Source: Cellulomonas uda (lineage in GTDB: Bacteria; Actinomycetota; Actinomycetes; Actinomycetales; Cellulomonadaceae). Taken from it: a DNA stretch of 64,000 bases. A model generated the notes under the pieces. The model was not told the origin of the DNA. It worked only from the letters and a program-made list of their open reading frames with translations, and searched no databases. Below are positions 11,106-20,349 of this stretch, in pieces. The translations under genes and the position numbers were made by a program. The stretch lies in the NCBI RefSeq assembly GCF_006538705.1, contig NZ_BJLP01000010.1, positions 1 to 64,000 of the forward strand. The letters are read 5' to 3'. Numbering within the stretch: position 1 is the first letter of the stretch; each line of letters begins with the position of its first letter.

Positions 11106-13267
11106 GCGTGCTCCAGCACGACGACGTGCGCGGGGCGCTCCGCCGGGTCGATCCGCACGTACACCTGAGGGCCCCACTCGTAGTGCTCGTCACGCAGCAC
11201 GTCGTGCGCGGCGACCGGACCGTGCGGCGGGAGGCCGAACGCCGCGAGGTCGAGGTCGACCATGCCCTCGCGCACGTTCCACGGGTCGAGCGACACCACG
11301 ACGACGACGGTCGACGCGCGGCCCGTCGGCGAGTGCTCCGCCGCGAGGTGCCGGGAGAACGCGACCGTCGCGTCGTCGGACGTCGGGTGCACGCGCAGGT
11401 TGCGCAGCTGCTGCAGCGCCGGGTGCTCGCGTCGGATCTGGTTCAGCCGGGCGAGCAGGTCGGCGATGCCCAGGTGGTCCGCGAGCGACCAGTCGCGCGG
11501 CTTGAGCTCGTACTTCTCGTTGTCGATCTGCTCGTCCGCACCCGGCCGCGGCACGTTCTCGAGCAGCTCGTAGCCCGAGTAGATGCCCCAGGTCGGCGAG
11601 CCGAACGCCGCCAGGACCGCGCGCACCGCCCACGTCTGCCCGCCCGCGCCCTGCAGGTAGGGCGGCAGGATGTCGTGCGTCGTCGGCCAGAACGCCGGGC
11701 GCATCCACGCGCCCTGGTCGCCCGAGACCTCCGCGAGGTACTCGCTCACCTCGGACTTCGTGTGCCGCCACGTGAAGTACGTGTACGACTGGTGGAACCC
11801 CACCTTCGCGAGCGTCTGCATCATCGCGGGCCGCGTGAACGCCTCGGACAGGAAGATGACGTCCGGGTGGTCCTTCGCCACGTCGGCGAGCAGCCACTGC
11901 CAGAAGTCGAGCGGCTTCGTGTGCGGGTTGTCCACCCGGAACAGCGTCACGCCGTGGTCGATCCACACCTGCAGCACGCGTCGGACCTCGGCGTACAGCC
12001 CCGCGGGGTCGTTGTCGAAGTTCAGCGGGTAGATGTCCTGGTACTTCTTCGGCGGGTTCTCCGCGTACGCGATCGACCCGTCGACGCGCGTCGTGAACCA
12101 CTCCGGGTGCTCGGCGACCCACGGGTGGTCCGGCGAGCACTGCAACGCGATGTCGAGCGCGACCTCCATGCCGTGCTCGCGCGCACGGGCGACGAACGCG
12201 TCGAAGTCGTCGAACGTCCCGAGCGTCGGCTCGATCGCGTCGTGCCCGCCGTCCTTCGAGCCGATCGCGTAGGGCGAGCCGGGGTCTCCCGGCAGCGCGC
12301 CCAGCGAGTTGTTGCGGCCCTTGCGGTTCGTCACGCCGATGGGGTGCACCGGCGTCAGGTAGACCACGTCGAAGCCCATCGCGGCGATGCGCGGGATCTG
12401 CTCGGCCGCGGTGCGCAGCGTCCCCGAGCGCCACTCCTGCGCGCGGTCGTCCCACACCGCGCCGTGCGAGCGCGGGAACAGCTCGTACCAGGACCCGTAC
12501 AGCGCGAGCGGGCGGTCCACCACCAGGGGGTACTCGGGCGACGCGCTCACCTGGTCGCGCAGGGGCTCGCGCGCGAGCGCCTCGCGCACGTGGGGCGACA
12601 GCGCCCACGCGAGCCGCTCGCCGGGGAAGCGGTGCGTGTCCCGCAGGGCCGCGACGGCCTCACGCAGCGTCTGGGCGCCGTGCTCGCTCATCGCGTCCTC
12701 GCCGGCGCGGTCCGCCGCGCGCGCGAGCAGCCGGGCGCCCTCCGCGAGCATGAGCTCGACGTCGATGCCGGCCTCGACCTTGATCGACGCGTCGTGCGCC
12801 CACGTCGCGTACGGGTCCGACCAGCCCTCGACGCGGAACGACCACAGCCCCGTGCGGTCCGGCTGCAGGCGCGCCTCGTACCGGTCGAGGCCGGGGGCGA
12901 CGTCGACCATCGGCGCGCACTGGTGCACGCGACCGTCCGGGTCGAGCAGCACCGCGGTCGCGGCGACCGCGTCGTGCCCCTCGCGGAACACCGTGGCGCG
13001 CACCGGGAACGCCTCGCCCACCACGGCCTTGGCCGGGAACCGGCCCGCCTCGGCGACCGGGAAGACGTCGACCACCGGGATCCGGCCGATCGGCGGGCCG
13101 ACGACGACCTGCGCGACGGGGACGGCGGCGGGGGCCGGCGCCGGCTCGGGTGCTGCTGCAGTCGTGGCAGGGGCCGTCGACCGGGGGGTGGCGGACGACG
13201 ACGCGGGGCTCGTGCGGGCGGGGGTCTTCGCGGGACGGCGGCGCGGACCGGCGGGGGAGCTCGTCAC
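11102..13267 (-). CDS. glgE: Alpha-1,4-glucan:maltose-1-phosphate maltosyltransferase
   Basis: A 721-residue GH13_3 enzyme that extends alpha-1,4-glucan from maltose 1-phosphate. About 50 low-complexity Ala/Pro/Thr residues precede the N-terminal domain ([11 protein letters not shown]). The catalytic domain shows [32 protein letters not shown] with nucleophile D446, and FLSEAFTRP with acid/base E475, all distinctive of GlgE. The GTG at 13267 has TAGGTT 7 bases upstream, a leaderless-type promoter, so the whole glgE-treS-mak operon probably starts here. The branching enzyme GlgB, often linked to this set, is not in the window. Confidence 0.95.
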
Positions 13268-13274
13268 GCCTCCG

Positions 13275-13280
13275 AACCTA
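13275..13280 (-). promoter_or_regulatory. -10 element of the glgE operon (leaderless)
   Basis: On the minus strand TAGGTT fits the TANNNT -10 consensus and lies 7 bases before the GTG start. This spacing puts the transcription start at or next to the start codon. The intervening CGGAGGC is too close to the GTG to act as a normal ribosome site. Confidence 0.5.
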
Positions 13281-13400
13281 CCGAGACGTGGGCGGGGTCA
13301 GCATCTGCAGCGCGCCGACACGGCGCGCCTCGTCCGCCCGCCACGCCGCCACGACCTGGAGGTCCGGCCCGACGGCCCTGGCGGTCGGGCCTCGCCCCGG

Positions 13401-13426
13401 TGTTAAGTTCGGTACTCAAACAAAGT
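13401..13426 (+). promoter_or_regulatory. Promoter and operator-like site of the AGE isomerase gene
   Basis: TGTTAAGTT at 13401-13409 fits an extended -10 (TGN plus TAAGTT). Directly downstream, around the expected transcription start, AACAAAGT (13419-13426) repeats the octamer found in the spacer of the mannosidase-operon promoter. The leader to the ATG at 13502 would be about 85 bases and carries a GGAGGA ribosome site at 13492-13497. Confidence 0.45.
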
Positions 13427-13501
13427 GCGGCAGGCTGTGACCGTCGGGCACACGACGGCCGGTCCGCCCGGTGCGTGGCCCCGAGACCTGCGGAGGAACA
13501 C

Positions 13502-14743
13502 ATGGGCTGGCTCGCGGACGGCGCGCACGCGCGGTGGCTCGAGGCCGAGACCGACCGCCTGCTCGCGTTCGGACGCGCGTCCGCGCAGCGCGTCGGCGAC
13601 GGCGGTGCGTTCGCCCGGCAGGACGACGAGGGCCGGCCGGTCGACGGCCCGTGGGAGCTGTGGATCGCGTGCCGCATGACGCACGTGTACGCGCTGGGCC
13701 ACCTGCTCGGACGCCCCGGCTCGGCGCGGCTGGTCGACCACGGCCTCGCCGCGATCACCGGCCCGCTCGCGGACCGCGTGCACGGCGGCTGGTTCGAGCA
13801 GGTCGAGCGCGACGGCACACCCGCCTCGTCGGCCAAGGCCGCCTACCCGCACGCCTTCGTCGTGCTCGCGGCGTCGTCGGCGACGGCCGCCGGGCGCCCC
13901 GGTGCGCGCGAGCTGCTCGGGGCCGCGCTCGCGGTCCAGGAGCGCTGGTTCTGGGACGACGCGGCGGGCATGGTCGTCGAGGAGTGGGACACCGCGTTCA
14001 CCGAGCTGGACGGCTACCGCGGCGTCAACGCGAACATGCACACCGTCGAGGCGTACCTCGCGGCCGCCGACGTCACGGGCGAGCGCGTGTGGCTCGACCG
14101 CGCGGTGCGCGTCGTCGAGCGCGTCGTGCACGGCTTCGCGCGGGAGCACGCGTGGCGGATCCCGGAGCACTTCGACTCCGCGTGGCACCCGCTGCTCGAG
14201 TACAACGCCGACGCACCCGCGCACCCGTTCCGTCCGTACGGCGCGACGGTCGGGCACTGGTTCGAGTGGGCGCGCCTGACGCTGCACGCACGCGCCGCGC
14301 TCGAGGCGCGCCAGGCCGCGGCCCCGACGTGGATGCTCGACGACGCGGTCGCGCTGTTCGACGCGGGCGTCGCCCAGGGCTGGGCCGTCGACGGCGCGCC
14401 CGGGTTCGTCTACACCGTCGACTGGTCGGGTGCGCCCGTGGTGCGGGAGCGCATGCACTGGGTCGCCGCGGAGGCGATCGGCGCGGCGGCCGCGCTGCAC
14501 GCCGCCACCGGGGACGCGCGGTTCGAGGACTGGTACGCGACGTGGTGGGACTACGTCGACGAGCACGTGGTCGACCGCGCGGGCGGCTCGTGGTGGCACG
14601 AGCTCGGGCCCGACAACGCGGTCTCGCGCACGGTGTGGGCGGGCAAGGCGGACCTCTACCACGCGGTCCAGGCCACGCTCCTCCCGCGCCTGCCGCTCAC
14701 GCCCGCACTGGCACCCGCGCTCGCGGCGGGTCTCCTGCGCTGA
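13502..14743 (+). CDS. AGE-family sugar epimerase/isomerase (probable mannose isomerase type)
   Basis: A 413-residue (alpha/alpha)6-barrel protein of the N-acylglucosamine 2-epimerase superfamily. Conserved segments include WELWIACRMTHVYALG, YPHAFVVLA, YRGVNANMHTVEAYLA, an IPEHFD segment and GATVGHWFEWARL; the active-site His residues lie in the NMHTVEA, EHF and GHWFEW motifs. This pattern is closest to mannose isomerase/YihS-like members that interconvert aldose and ketose sugars, but N-acylglucosamine or cellobiose epimerases share the fold. GGAGGA lies 5 bases before the ATG. A promoter octamer shared with the mannosidase operon suggests a role in using released mannose. Specificity is inferred. 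Confidence 0.8.
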   Translation: MGWLADGAHARWLEAETDRLLAFGRASAQRVGDGGAFARQDDEGRPVDGPWELWIACRMTHVYALGHLLGRPGSARLVDHGLAAITGPLADRVHGGWFEQVERDGTPASSAKAAYPHAFVVLAASSATAAGRPGARELLGAALAVQERWFWDDAAGMVVEEWDTAFTELDGYRGVNANMHTVEAYLAAADVTGERVWLDRAVRVVERVVHGFAREHAWRIPEHFDSAWHPLLEYNADAPAHPFRPYGATVGHWFEWARLTLHARAALEARQAAAPTWMLDDAVALFDAGVAQGWAVDGAPGFVYTVDWSGAPVVRERMHWVAAEAIGAAAALHAATGDARFEDWYATWWDYVDEHVVDRAGGSWWHELGPDNAVSRTVWAGKADLYHAVQATLLPRLPLTPALAPALAAGLLR

Positions 14744-14755
14744 CCGGCCGGACCG

Positions 14756-16408
14756 TCAGGCCTGCGCGGCGAGCGCGCGGCCGACCGTGCGGCCCGTGAA
14801 CAGGCACCCGCCCAGGAACGTGCCCTCGAGCGCGCGGTGGCCGTGCACGCCGCCGCCGCCGAAGCCGGACGCCTCGCCGACGGCCCACAGCCCGGGCAGG
14901 ACCTCGCCGTCGGGCCGCAGCACGCGCCCCTCGAGGTCGGTGTGCAACCCGCCGAGCGTCTTGCGGGTCAGCACCGACAGGCGCACCGCGAGCAGCGGCC
15001 CGTGCGCCGGGTCGAGCAGGCGGTGCGGCTTGGCGACCCGGATGAGCTTGTCGACGACGTAGGCGCGCGCCTGCTTCGTCGCGACGACCTGGAGGTCCTT
15101 GCCGAGGCCCGAGGTCACCTGGCGGTCCCGCTCGACGATGGTCCGCTCGAGCGCGGCGGCGTCGATGCGCTCGTCGCCGGACAGCGCGTTCATCTTCGCG
15201 GCGAGCTCGGCGGGCGTGTCCGCCCACAGGAACTCCGGCGACCGCTGCGCGAACGCCTCGACGGGCCCCACGGCGCCCGGCTTGACGCGCTGCAGGAGCA
15301 GCGCGACGTCCTTGCCGGTCAGGTCCGGGTTCTGCTCCGAGCCGGACAGCGCGAACTCCGAGCCGAGGATCGTCCGGTCGAGGACGAACCACGAGTGGTC
15401 GTCACCGCGCCGCGTGATGTGCTGCAGCGCGCCGAGCGCGTCGAAGCCCGGGAACAGCGGCACGGGCAGACGCTGCCCGTCGGCGTCGAGCCACAGCGAG
15501 GACGGTCCGGGCAGGATGCGGATGCCGTGGTCGGTCCACACCGGCGAGTGGTTGGTGATCCCCTCGGGGTAGTGCCACATGCGGTCCGAGTGCACGACCG
15601 CCGCGCCCGCGTCGCGGGCGGCCGCGATCCCCGAGCCGTCGACGTGGTCGGGGACGCCCGAGAGCATGCGGTCGGGCATGCGCCCCGCGTCCGCGGGCCA
15701 CGTCGCGCGCACCAGGTCGTGGTTCGCGCCGATGCCGCCGGTCGCGACGACGACCGCGTCGGCGTCGAGCTCGAACGTGTCCGTGACCTCGCGCGACGAG
15801 GGGACCGCCCGCGCCACGTGGTCGTCGCGCAGCACGTCGCCGCGTACGCCCGTGACGCGCCCGTCGGTCACGACGACGCCCGTGACGCGGTGCCGGAACC
15901 GCACGTCGACCAGGCCCGCGGCACGCGCGTCGAGCAGCGCCCGCACGAACGGCTCGAGGATGCCGGGGCCCGTGCCCCACGTGACGTGGAACCGCGGCAC
16001 GGAGTTGCCGTGACCGCCCGCGGTGTACCCGCCGCGCTCCGCCCACTGCACGAGCGGGAACCACCGCACGCCCTGCGCGTGCAGCCACGAGCGCAGCTCG
16101 CCCGCCGCGAAGTCGACGAACCCCTCGGCCCACGCGCGACCCCAGCGGTCGGAGCCGTCGTCGGCGAACTGCGCCGAGCCGAACCAGTCCGCGAGCGCGA
16201 GCTCGGCGCTGTCGTGCACGCCCAGGCGGCGCTGCTCGGGGGAGTCCACCAGGAACAGCCCGCCGAACGACCAGAACGCCTGCCCGCCGAGGCTCGCGGC
16301 GTTCTCGGCGTCCAGCAGGAGCACGCGGCGGCGCGCGCGGGTCAGCTCGGCTGTCGCGACGAGCCCGGCCAGTCCGGCGCCGACGACCACGACGTCGTGG
16401 GTTCGCAT
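14756..16408 (-). CDS. FAD-dependent oxidoreductase (KstD / fumarate-reductase flavoprotein family)
   Basis: A 550-residue flavoprotein. The N-terminal Rossmann motif VVVVGAGLAGLVATAEL binds the FAD ADP moiety, followed by LLLDAENAASLGGQAFWSFGG. A second FAD segment, VLPGLWAVGEASGFGGGGVHG, lies near the C-terminus together with a capping domain (DTFELDADAVVVATGGIG). This matches the 3-ketosteroid delta-1-dehydrogenase/fumarate reductase superfamily; related actinobacterial proteins are annotated as FAD-binding dehydrogenases of unknown substrate. TACGCT lies 6 bases before the ATG, a leaderless-type start. It converges on the isomerase gene, 12 bases apart. The substrate is unknown and no steroid genes are nearby. 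Confidence 0.8.
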   Translation of the reverse strand: MRTHDVVVVGAGLAGLVATAELTRARRRVLLLDAENAASLGGQAFWSFGGLFLVDSPEQRRLGVHDSAELALADWFGSAQFADDGSDRWGRAWAEGFVDFAAGELRSWLHAQGVRWFPLVQWAERGGYTAGGHGNSVPRFHVTWGTGPGILEPFVRALLDARAAGLVDVRFRHRVTGVVVTDGRVTGVRGDVLRDDHVARAVPSSREVTDTFELDADAVVVATGGIGANHDLVRATWPADAGRMPDRMLSGVPDHVDGSGIAAARDAGAAVVHSDRMWHYPEGITNHSPVWTDHGIRILPGPSSLWLDADGQRLPVPLFPGFDALGALQHITRRGDDHSWFVLDRTILGSEFALSGSEQNPDLTGKDVALLLQRVKPGAVGPVEAFAQRSPEFLWADTPAELAAKMNALSGDERIDAAALERTIVERDRQVTSGLGKDLQVVATKQARAYVVDKLIRVAKPHRLLDPAHGPLLAVRLSVLTRKTLGGLHTDLEGRVLRPDGEVLPGLWAVGEASGFGGGGVHGHRALEGTFLGGCLFTGRTVGRALAAQA

Positions 16409-16469
16409 GCCGCGAGCGTAACCCGGCTGGACGACCGTCCAGAAGGGGTTGCGCGGGCGACGTCCGGGG

Positions 16470-16994
16470 TCAGGCGTACGCGCCGACGACGTGCGCGGCG
16501 ACCGACGCGCCCCACACGCGGGCGAGCTCCACCTGGGACTGGCTGATCGTCGCCCGCCCGCCGTCACCACCCTCCACGCCGAACGCCTGCGTGGGTGCGA
16601 CCAGCTCCGCGCCGCGGCGGTGGAGCAGCTTCTCGATGCGGGACCCCGCGGAGCCCGCGAACCGCGACCACGAGCGCGTGTCGAACACCGCGACCGCACG
16701 GCCCTGGAGCCCCGGCAGCGCGTCGAGCCAGTCGTGCACGCCCAGGCCTGGCTCCGCGTCGGCGCCGCGCGCACGGGCCAGCGCACGTGAGCGCGGCGTG
16801 CTCAGGCCGCGCATGTGCGTGGGTGCCCCCACGACGAGCAGGCGGGCGCGCGCGACGAGGTCGTCGTTGGCCAGTGCCTCGTCGACCGGCAGGACCACCG
16901 TCTCGAGGCCCGCGGACGTCATGCCCTCGGCGATCGCCGACGCGACCGCGCGCGTGCACCCGAACATCGACTCGAACACGACCACCGCGACCAT
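16470..16994 (-). CDS. Flavodoxin-domain protein
   Basis: A 174-residue protein beginning MVAVVVFESMFGCTRAVASAIAEGM, which resembles the FMN-binding loop of flavodoxins (T/S-x-x-G-x-T) with FGCTRAVA in that place. VVGAPTHMRGLS matches the second FMN loop. The C-terminal half has a putative FDTRSW segment as in flavodoxin-like oxidoreductases. GGAGG precedes the ATG. It lies 61 bases upstream of the FAD oxidoreductase in the same direction and could serve it as electron carrier, but that is only positional inference. Confidence 0.75.
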   Translation of the reverse strand: MVAVVVFESMFGCTRAVASAIAEGMTSAGLETVVLPVDEALANDDLVARARLLVVGAPTHMRGLSTPRSRALARARGADAEPGLGVHDWLDALPGLQGRAVAVFDTRSWSRFAGSAGSRIEKLLHRRGAELVAPTQAFGVEGGDGGRATISQSQVELARVWGASVAAHVVGAYA

Positions 16995-17050
16995 GCCTCC
17001 AGGATCGCGGGGGCGTGCGCCGGTCGGGTGGGCCGGAGGTCCCTGCGGCG

Positions 17051-17116
17051 CAGGTCAGGAGGCCCAGGTCAGGAGGCCCAGGTCAGGAGGCGCAGGTCAG
17101 GAGGCGCAGGTCAGGA
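17051..17116. repeat. Tandem 14-bp repeats spanning the glgX stop codon
   Basis: Four full copies of a 14-base unit (CAGGTCAGGAGGCC twice, then CAGGTCAGGAGGCG twice) are followed by a 10-base partial copy. The partial copy contains the glgX stop on the minus strand, and every unit carries the same TGA on that strand, so the array looks like repeated duplication of the gene's last codon region. The unit is not a multiple of three, so copy changes upstream of the stop would shift frame. Confidence 0.9.
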
Positions 17117-19372
17117 CGTCGGTGCGGGGACCGGCGGCAGGTGCTCGGGGTCCAGCACGTAGACCCGCAGGCTCAGCGGCTCGAGGACCGTCTCGGAGCC
17201 CGCCGTCGCGTGCAGCGCACCCGCGATCGCCGACGAGCGGGCCTCGTCGGGGTGGTCCCACACGGAGTCCCACACGAGGCGCCAGCGGTCGCCGGGCCCG
17301 CCGGCGAGCGTCACGTCGACCTCCTGGAGCGCCCCGTTCACGACGACGAGCACCACGTCGGCCGCCGTGCGCGCGTCGTCATCCGTCGCGCGCTCCATCT
17401 GCAGCGTGCGGATCGACGGGTCGTGCCAGCGGGCGTGGTCGAAGGGGGTGCCGTCGGCGGCGTACCAGGCGAGGTCCGGCCGTCCGCCCGGACGCAGCGG
17501 CCGGCCCGAGTAGAACCGGGTGGCGCGCAGCGCCCGGTGCTCGCGGCGCAGCGCGAGCAGGTAGCGCGCGGTCGCGAGCAGGTCCGCACGCCACGGGGAC
17601 AGGTCCCACGAGACCCACCCCAGCTCGGTGTCCTGGCAGTACGCGTTGTTGTTGCCGCGTTGGGTGCGGCCCAGCTCGTCGCCGGCCGTGATCATGGGCG
17701 TGCCCGCGGCCACGACGAGCGTCGCGAGCAGGTTGCGGATCGAACGGCGGCGCAGCGGCAGGAGCGCGGCCGCGGGCGAGTCGAGCTCGACCGGCCCCTC
17801 GACACCGTGGTTCCACGAGCGGTTGTCGTCGGTGCCGTCGCGGTTGTCCTCACCGTTGGCGAGGTTGTGCTTGTGGTCGTACGCGACCAGGTCCGCGAGC
17901 GTGAACCCGTCGTGCGCGGTGACGAAGTTGACCGACGCCTCGGGCCCGCGCACCAGCGGCGGGTCGCCGTGGCCGAACAGGTCGACGGACCCCGACAGCC
18001 GCGTGGCGAGGTCCCGCACGCGGTGCCCCGGCAGGCCGTGCGCGGCGCGCGCCGGGTCCGCGAGCCAGAACGAGCGCACGGCGTTGCGGAACCGGTCGTT
18101 CCACTCCGCCCACGGCAGCCCGAACTGACCCGTGCGCCACCCCCCGGGCCCGACGTCCCACGGCTCGGCGACGAGCTTGAGACCGTGCAGCGACGGGTCG
18201 GTCGCCACCCCGACGAGGAGCGGGTGGTCCGGCGTGAAGCCGTCCGGACCCCGGCCGAGCGTCACCGCCAGGTCGAACCGGAAGCCGTCGACACCCACCA
18301 CGTCCGCCCAGTAGCGCAGCGAGTCGAGCGTCATCCGCACGACCTCGGTACGCCGCAGGTCGAGCGTGTTTCCCGTCCCGGTCACGTCCGCGAGAGTCGC
18401 CGGCACACCGCCGTCGTGCCGGTAGTACAGCGTGTTGTCCAGGCCCCGCCACGACACGTGCTGACCGGCGTTGCCGCCCTCGCACGTGTGGTTGTAGACC
18501 ACGTCGAGCAGCACCTCGAGGCCCGCCTCGTGCAGCGCGTGCACCGCGCCGCGCAGCTCCGCGAGCACGGCGGCCGGGCCGGCCGCGCGCGCCGCGGCGG
18601 TCGCGTAGCGCGGCTCGGGCGCGAAGAACCCGAGCGTGCTGTAGCCCCAGTAGTTCGTCAGGCCGCGGGCCGTCAGGTGCGGCTCGGACGCCGCGGCGTG
18701 GACCGGGAGCAGCTCGACCGCGGTGACGCCGAGCCCGACGAGGTGGTCGACGACGGCCGGGTGCGCGAGACCCGCGTACGTGCCACGCAGCTCCGGCGGC
18801 ACGTCGGGGTGCAGCATCGTCAGCCCGCGCACGTGCGCCTCGTAGACGACCGTGCGCTCCCACGGCACCCACGGGCGGTTCGCGGCCGGGTCCGGCCCCG
18901 GGAGCGCCGCGGTGTCCACGACCACCGAGTACGGCACGTGCCCCGCGGAGTCGCGCGGGTCGGCCGGGCCGTGCACGTCCCCGCGGAGCTCGTCGTCGAC
19001 GACGTGCCCGTACGTCTGCGGGCCGTAGCGCAGGCTGCCCTCGAGCCCGCGGGCCCACGGGTCGACCAGCAGCTTGGCCGGGTTGTGCCGCAGCCCGTGC
19101 ACCGGGTCCCACGCGCCGTGCGCGCGCAGCCCGTAGCGCGTCCCGGGCGCCACGTCCGGCACGAAGCCCGAGAACACCCCGTGCACGGGCCCGTCGAGCG
19201 GGTACCGGCGCTCGGTGGTGTGCGGCTCGTCGCCGTGGCCGTCGAACAGGCACACCTCGACCCCGGTCGCGTGGGTCGCGAGCACGGCGACCTCGATGCC
19301 GCCGCGCACCGGGTGCACGCCCAGGCGCGCCGGGCGGCGAGGGGTCGTCGGTCGCGGGTTCACGCCGCACAT
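17111..19372 (-). CDS. glgX: Glycogen debranching enzyme (isoamylase type)
   Basis: A 753-residue GH13_11 enzyme that hydrolyses alpha-1,6 branches in glycogen. An N-terminal CBM48-like domain (LGVHPVRGGIEVAVLATHATGVEVCLFD) is followed by WVPWERTVVYEAHVRGLT, TAVELLPVHA, LLDVVYNHTCEGG, DGFRFDLAVTLGR (nucleophile Asp), GLKLVAEPWDVG (acid/base Glu) and VNFVTAHDGFTLADLVAY. The start could be ATG 19372 or, as for leaderless genes here, GTG 19363, which sits 7 bases after CACAAT. Debranching complements the GlgE pathway genes 4 kb away. The 3' end overlaps a tandem repeat. Confidence 0.93.
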   Translation of the reverse strand: MCGVNPRPTTPRRPARLGVHPVRGGIEVAVLATHATGVEVCLFDGHGDEPHTTERRYPLDGPVHGVFSGFVPDVAPGTRYGLRAHGAWDPVHGLRHNPAKLLVDPWARGLEGSLRYGPQTYGHVVDDELRGDVHGPADPRDSAGHVPYSVVVDTAALPGPDPAANRPWVPWERTVVYEAHVRGLTMLHPDVPPELRGTYAGLAHPAVVDHLVGLGVTAVELLPVHAAASEPHLTARGLTNYWGYSTLGFFAPEPRYATAAARAAGPAAVLAELRGAVHALHEAGLEVLLDVVYNHTCEGGNAGQHVSWRGLDNTLYYRHDGGVPATLADVTGTGNTLDLRRTEVVRMTLDSLRYWADVVGVDGFRFDLAVTLGRGPDGFTPDHPLLVGVATDPSLHGLKLVAEPWDVGPGGWRTGQFGLPWAEWNDRFRNAVRSFWLADPARAAHGLPGHRVRDLATRLSGSVDLFGHGDPPLVRGPEASVNFVTAHDGFTLADLVAYDHKHNLANGEDNRDGTDDNRSWNHGVEGPVELDSPAAALLPLRRRSIRNLLATLVVAAGTPMITAGDELGRTQRGNNNAYCQDTELGWVSWDLSPWRADLLATARYLLALRREHRALRATRFYSGRPLRPGGRPDLAWYAADGTPFDHARWHDPSIRTLQMERATDDDARTAADVVLVVVNGALQEVDVTLAGGPGDRWRLVWDSVWDHPDEARSSAIAGALHATAGSETVLEPLSLRVYVLDPEHLPPVPAPTS

Positions 19373-19496
19373 TGTGTCCGACGCCCGTGTCGGGCGGGTG
19401 TCGCGGCCATGACAGCCGGCGTCCGGCGGCACCGGGGCGTCCGGCAGGCGAGCAGCACCGGACGCGTCGGGGCGTGCGGCGGGTAACGTTCCGGAC

Positions 19497-20276
19497 GTGA
19501 AGATCGTCGTCTGCGTGAAGTACGTCCCGGACATCCAGTCGGACCGTCGGCTCGTCGACGGTCGCACCGCCCGCGACGGCGGCGACGGGACGCTCAACGA
19601 GCTCGACGAGAACGCGCTCGAGGCCGCGCTCGCCGTCGTCGAGGCCGGCGGTGAGGGCTCGGTCGTCGTCGTGACCGTGGGCCCCGACGACGCGGTGGAC
19701 GCCGTGCGCAAGGGCCTGCAGATGGGCGCCGACGAGGCCGTGCACGTCCTCGACGACGCGATCGCGGGCTCCGACGCGCTCGGCACCGCGCGCGTGCTCG
19801 CCGCCGCGGTGCGGCACGTCGGCGGGGCCGACCTCGTCGTGACCGGCATGGCGGGGCTCGACGGCCTCACGTCCCTGGTGCCGACCGCGCTCGCGGCGTT
19901 GCTCGACGTGCCGGCCCTCCCGCTCGCGGCGAGCCTCGAGGTCACCGGCACGACCGTGCGCGTGACCCGCAACCTCGACCACGCGAGCGAGGTGCTCGAG
20001 GCGGACCTGCCCGCGCTCGTGTCCGTCACCGACCAGGCCAACGAGCCGCGCTACCCCAACTTCAAGGGGATCATGGCGGCCAAGAAGAAGCCGGTCACCA
20101 CCCTGACGCTCGCCGACCTCGGTCTCGACGCGACGCTCGTCGGCGACGCCGGCTCCCGCACGCAGGTGCTCGAGGCCGCGCCGCGCCCCGCGCGCGAGGA
20201 CCGCGTGCTCGTCAACGACACGGGGGACGCGGGCGTCAGGCTCGCGGCCTACCTCGTCGAGAACCAGCTCGTCTGA
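19497..20276 (+). CDS. etfB: Electron transfer flavoprotein beta subunit
   Basis: A 259-residue FixA/EtfB protein starting MKIVVCVKYVPDIQSDRR (GTG start). It has the AMP-binding-type segment MAGLDGLTSLVPTALAALLDVP and the ETF-beta signature region VTRNLDHASEVLEADLPALVSVTDQANEPRYPNFKGIMAAKKKP. With EtfA it shuttles electrons from acyl-CoA and other dehydrogenases to the quinone pool via ETF dehydrogenase. TAACGT 7 bases before the GTG suggests leaderless transcription. It is divergent from glgX (124 bases) and followed by etfA after 73 bases. Confidence 0.95.
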   Translation: MKIVVCVKYVPDIQSDRRLVDGRTARDGGDGTLNELDENALEAALAVVEAGGEGSVVVVTVGPDDAVDAVRKGLQMGADEAVHVLDDAIAGSDALGTARVLAAAVRHVGGADLVVTGMAGLDGLTSLVPTALAALLDVPALPLAASLEVTGTTVRVTRNLDHASEVLEADLPALVSVTDQANEPRYPNFKGIMAAKKKPVTTLTLADLGLDATLVGDAGSRTQVLEAAPRPAREDRVLVNDTGDAGVRLAAYLVENQLV

Positions 20277-20349
20277 CCCTTCTTCTCCCGCGTGACCCGC
20301 CACGAGCCGCCCCGCGCGGCGCGTGGCCCGGCAAGAACTGAGGACCACC

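Noticed and set aside
14756-16408. Steroid-degradation gene (kstD)
   Set aside because: The superfamily is right, but no other steroid catabolism gene is in the window and the substrate residues cannot be judged from motifs alone.
17051-17116. Possible CRISPR or attachment-site array
   Set aside because: Units are contiguous 14-base tandems without spacers, and there are no cas, integrase or tRNA genes nearby.
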